DNA of 64,000 bases, from NCBI GenBank assembly GCA_026003475.1, contig BPHJ01000001.1, positions 867,189 to 931,188 on the forward strand. The letters run 5' to 3'. The notes beneath the pieces are model-generated. The model was not told where the DNA came from and ran no database searches. It saw only the letters and a list, made by a program, of their open reading frames with translations. Below are positions 62,969-64,000 of this stretch, piece after piece (position 1 is the first letter of the stretch; the number at the start of each line of letters is the position of its first letter). The translations under genes and the position numbers were made by a program. This DNA comes from Candidatus Kapaibacterium sp. Its GTDB lineage: Bacteria > Bacteroidota > Ignavibacteria > Kapaibacteriales > NICIL-2.

Positions 62969-64000
62969 ATGCAATCCATTGAGACGATGCTTCCGACGTG
63001 GTTCGAGCGGGCACTCCTTGCGCCCGTGGAAACCTCGCGTGAGTGCAGTAGCACCAGCGAGCTGACATCGTATCTTGCTCGAGCTGATGCGTCGATCGAG
63101 CTCTACCGCTTGGATGAAGCGCGTCAGGTTGCTGCCTCCATCGCTGAACATCCCGACCGACATCAACCGGAGTTCCGCTGCTATGTTCTGTCCCTGTCAG
63201 CGCGGCTGTTGCTGTTTTCTGGTAAAGTTGCAGAGGGGTTTCGCCGTTACCAAGAGGCTCTCAACTGTGGCACTACTTCGGCAGCAACGATCCACCTCCA
63301 ATGGGCTCGAGCGCTCGAGATGTTCGGCAATTATCCCGATGCATTGCAGAGTTACTTAGCTGCTCTGCAACTTCTCACAGCCAAGGATCAAGTCGGAGTG
63401 GTTCACGTCCACTCTGGTGTTGCACGCATTCAGCAATTCCTCGGCGACTTTGAGAGCGCACATCAAACGCTGCAACACGTTCTTGAGCAATCTCTTGATC
63501 CTGCGCTCCGGAACATCGCTGAAACAACGCGCGCTGGGTTATTGGTCGCACAAGGTAATGCTCGCGATGCAATCGAGCTGCTCGATCGCATTCGATCCTC
63601 TGGCGCACCTACAAGCTACATGCTCCAGACAACAATCCAGGAGCTCCTTCTCCTGCGGTCGCATATCCAGCTTCATCGCTGGGATCTTGCTGGATCGCTG
63701 GCTGAAGCGCTTGGAACGAGAGCAGAAGAATTCGATCTCTCCTACTGCGCTGCGGAAGCGTGTTACCTGAGTGGTCGCATTTTTAGCGACTCAGCCTCGC
63801 CATACTATAGCCCACCGCTGGCAATCGAGCAGTTCAAACGAGCGCTCAAGCATACGGAGCGTTTCGCTTTCTGTCCTCTCCACAGCCAAATTCATTTTGA
63901 ATTGGCTACGCTCTACCGCTCAATCGGACACCACCGAAATGCATACCAGCATTTGGAGCGCTTTTCTGCATTTGCGACATCATCACTTTCGGTGGAGGCG
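62969..64000 (+). CDS. TPR-repeat protein, 3' end cut by the window
   Basis: The 344 codons from ATG 62969 remain open to the last base, so the protein continues beyond the window. The visible part is soluble and helical, with TPR-like units such as ARALEMFGNYPDALQSYLAA, ARIQQFLGDFESAHQTL and LATLYRSIGHHRNAYQHLER. It starts 18 bp after the thioesterase stop and is preceded by GCCGAGG. TPR arrays that end in a HxxxAYxHLE-type repeat often precede a signalling output domain (adenylate cyclase, GGDEF or histidine kinase), but none is visible here, so function is open. Confidence 0.72.
   Translation, partial: MQSIETMLPTWFERALLAPVETSRECSSTSELTSYLARADASIELYRLDEARQVAASIAEHPDRHQPEFRCYVLSLSARLLLFSGKVAEGFRRYQEALNCGTTSAATIHLQWARALEMFGNYPDALQSYLAALQLLTAKDQVGVVHVHSGVARIQQFLGDFESAHQTLQHVLEQSLDPALRNIAETTRAGLLVAQGNARDAIELLDRIRSSGAPTSYMLQTTIQELLLLRSHIQLHRWDLAGSLAEALGTRAEEFDLSYCAAEACYLSGRIFSDSASPYYSPPLAIEQFKRALKHTERFAFCPLHSQIHFELATLYRSIGHHRNAYQHLERFSAFATSSLSVEA

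Overview
The window is chromosomal DNA of a Gram-negative bacterium of the Bacteroidota/Chlorobiota (FCB) assemblage, possibly a Kapabacteria- or Ignavibacteria-like lineage. Four things point there. It has a PorX-type regulator (receiver plus PglZ domain) of the type IX secretion system (T9SS). It has three giant secreted proteins with T9SS-type C-terminal sorting domains. A tmRNA encodes a tag ending SYAMAA, as in Chlorobium. Many genes are preceded by a TAnnTT(T/C)G element like the Bacteroidota -7 promoter box. A Kdo transferase gene implies an LPS outer membrane. The organism assignment is inference. I see no insertion sequence, prophage, CRISPR array or rRNA.

Layout. 1-3612 (minus): tsaE (cut by the window edge), porX and an acyl-CoA carboxylase beta subunit. 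3849-12258 (plus): ftsK, recN, then a tightly coupled phnC-like/phnE-like/guanine-deaminase/flavoenzyme run. 12328-16876 (minus): tmRNA with its terminator, glutaryl-CoA dehydrogenase, lipA and a long-chain acyl-CoA synthetase. 17100-23340 (plus): methylmalonyl-CoA mutase and its MeaB chaperone, an M24 peptidase and a TPR protein. 23337-28925: rsmE (minus), two crotonase-family genes, a 7TM-HD (PgpH-type) phosphodiesterase and a Xer recombinase. 28958-36439: NamZ-like and NAGPA-like envelope proteins, a small membrane protein, a third crotonase coupled to kdtA, lgt and an HDOD protein. 36555-49000: three T9SS cargo genes. 49088-58791: rimP-nusA-infB-rbfA-truB-ribF-rpsO-pnp, a classic translation/RNA operon. 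58819-64000: tRNA-Leu(TAA), dnaE, a PaaI-type thioesterase and a TPR protein cut by the window end.

How the genes work together. The metabolic genes (carboxyltransferase, glutaryl-CoA dehydrogenase, acyl-CoA synthetase, three crotonases, mutase plus MeaB, thioesterase) fit catabolism of fatty and amino acids through acyl-CoA, glutaryl-CoA/crotonyl-CoA and propionyl/methylmalonyl-CoA. The envelope genes (kdtA, lgt, namZ-like, NAGPA-like, T9SS cargo, porX) fit a diderm cell that exports large adhesive or structural proteins. The most unusual module is the PhnC/PhnE-type transporter coupled to a guanine deaminase and an acyl-CoA-dehydrogenase-fold flavoenzyme, with no binding-protein gene beside it. 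Also notable are the recurrent promoter element, a palindromic tandem repeat ahead of the first T9SS cargo gene, and a terminator placed between the apparent promoter and the start codon of the rimP-nusA operon.
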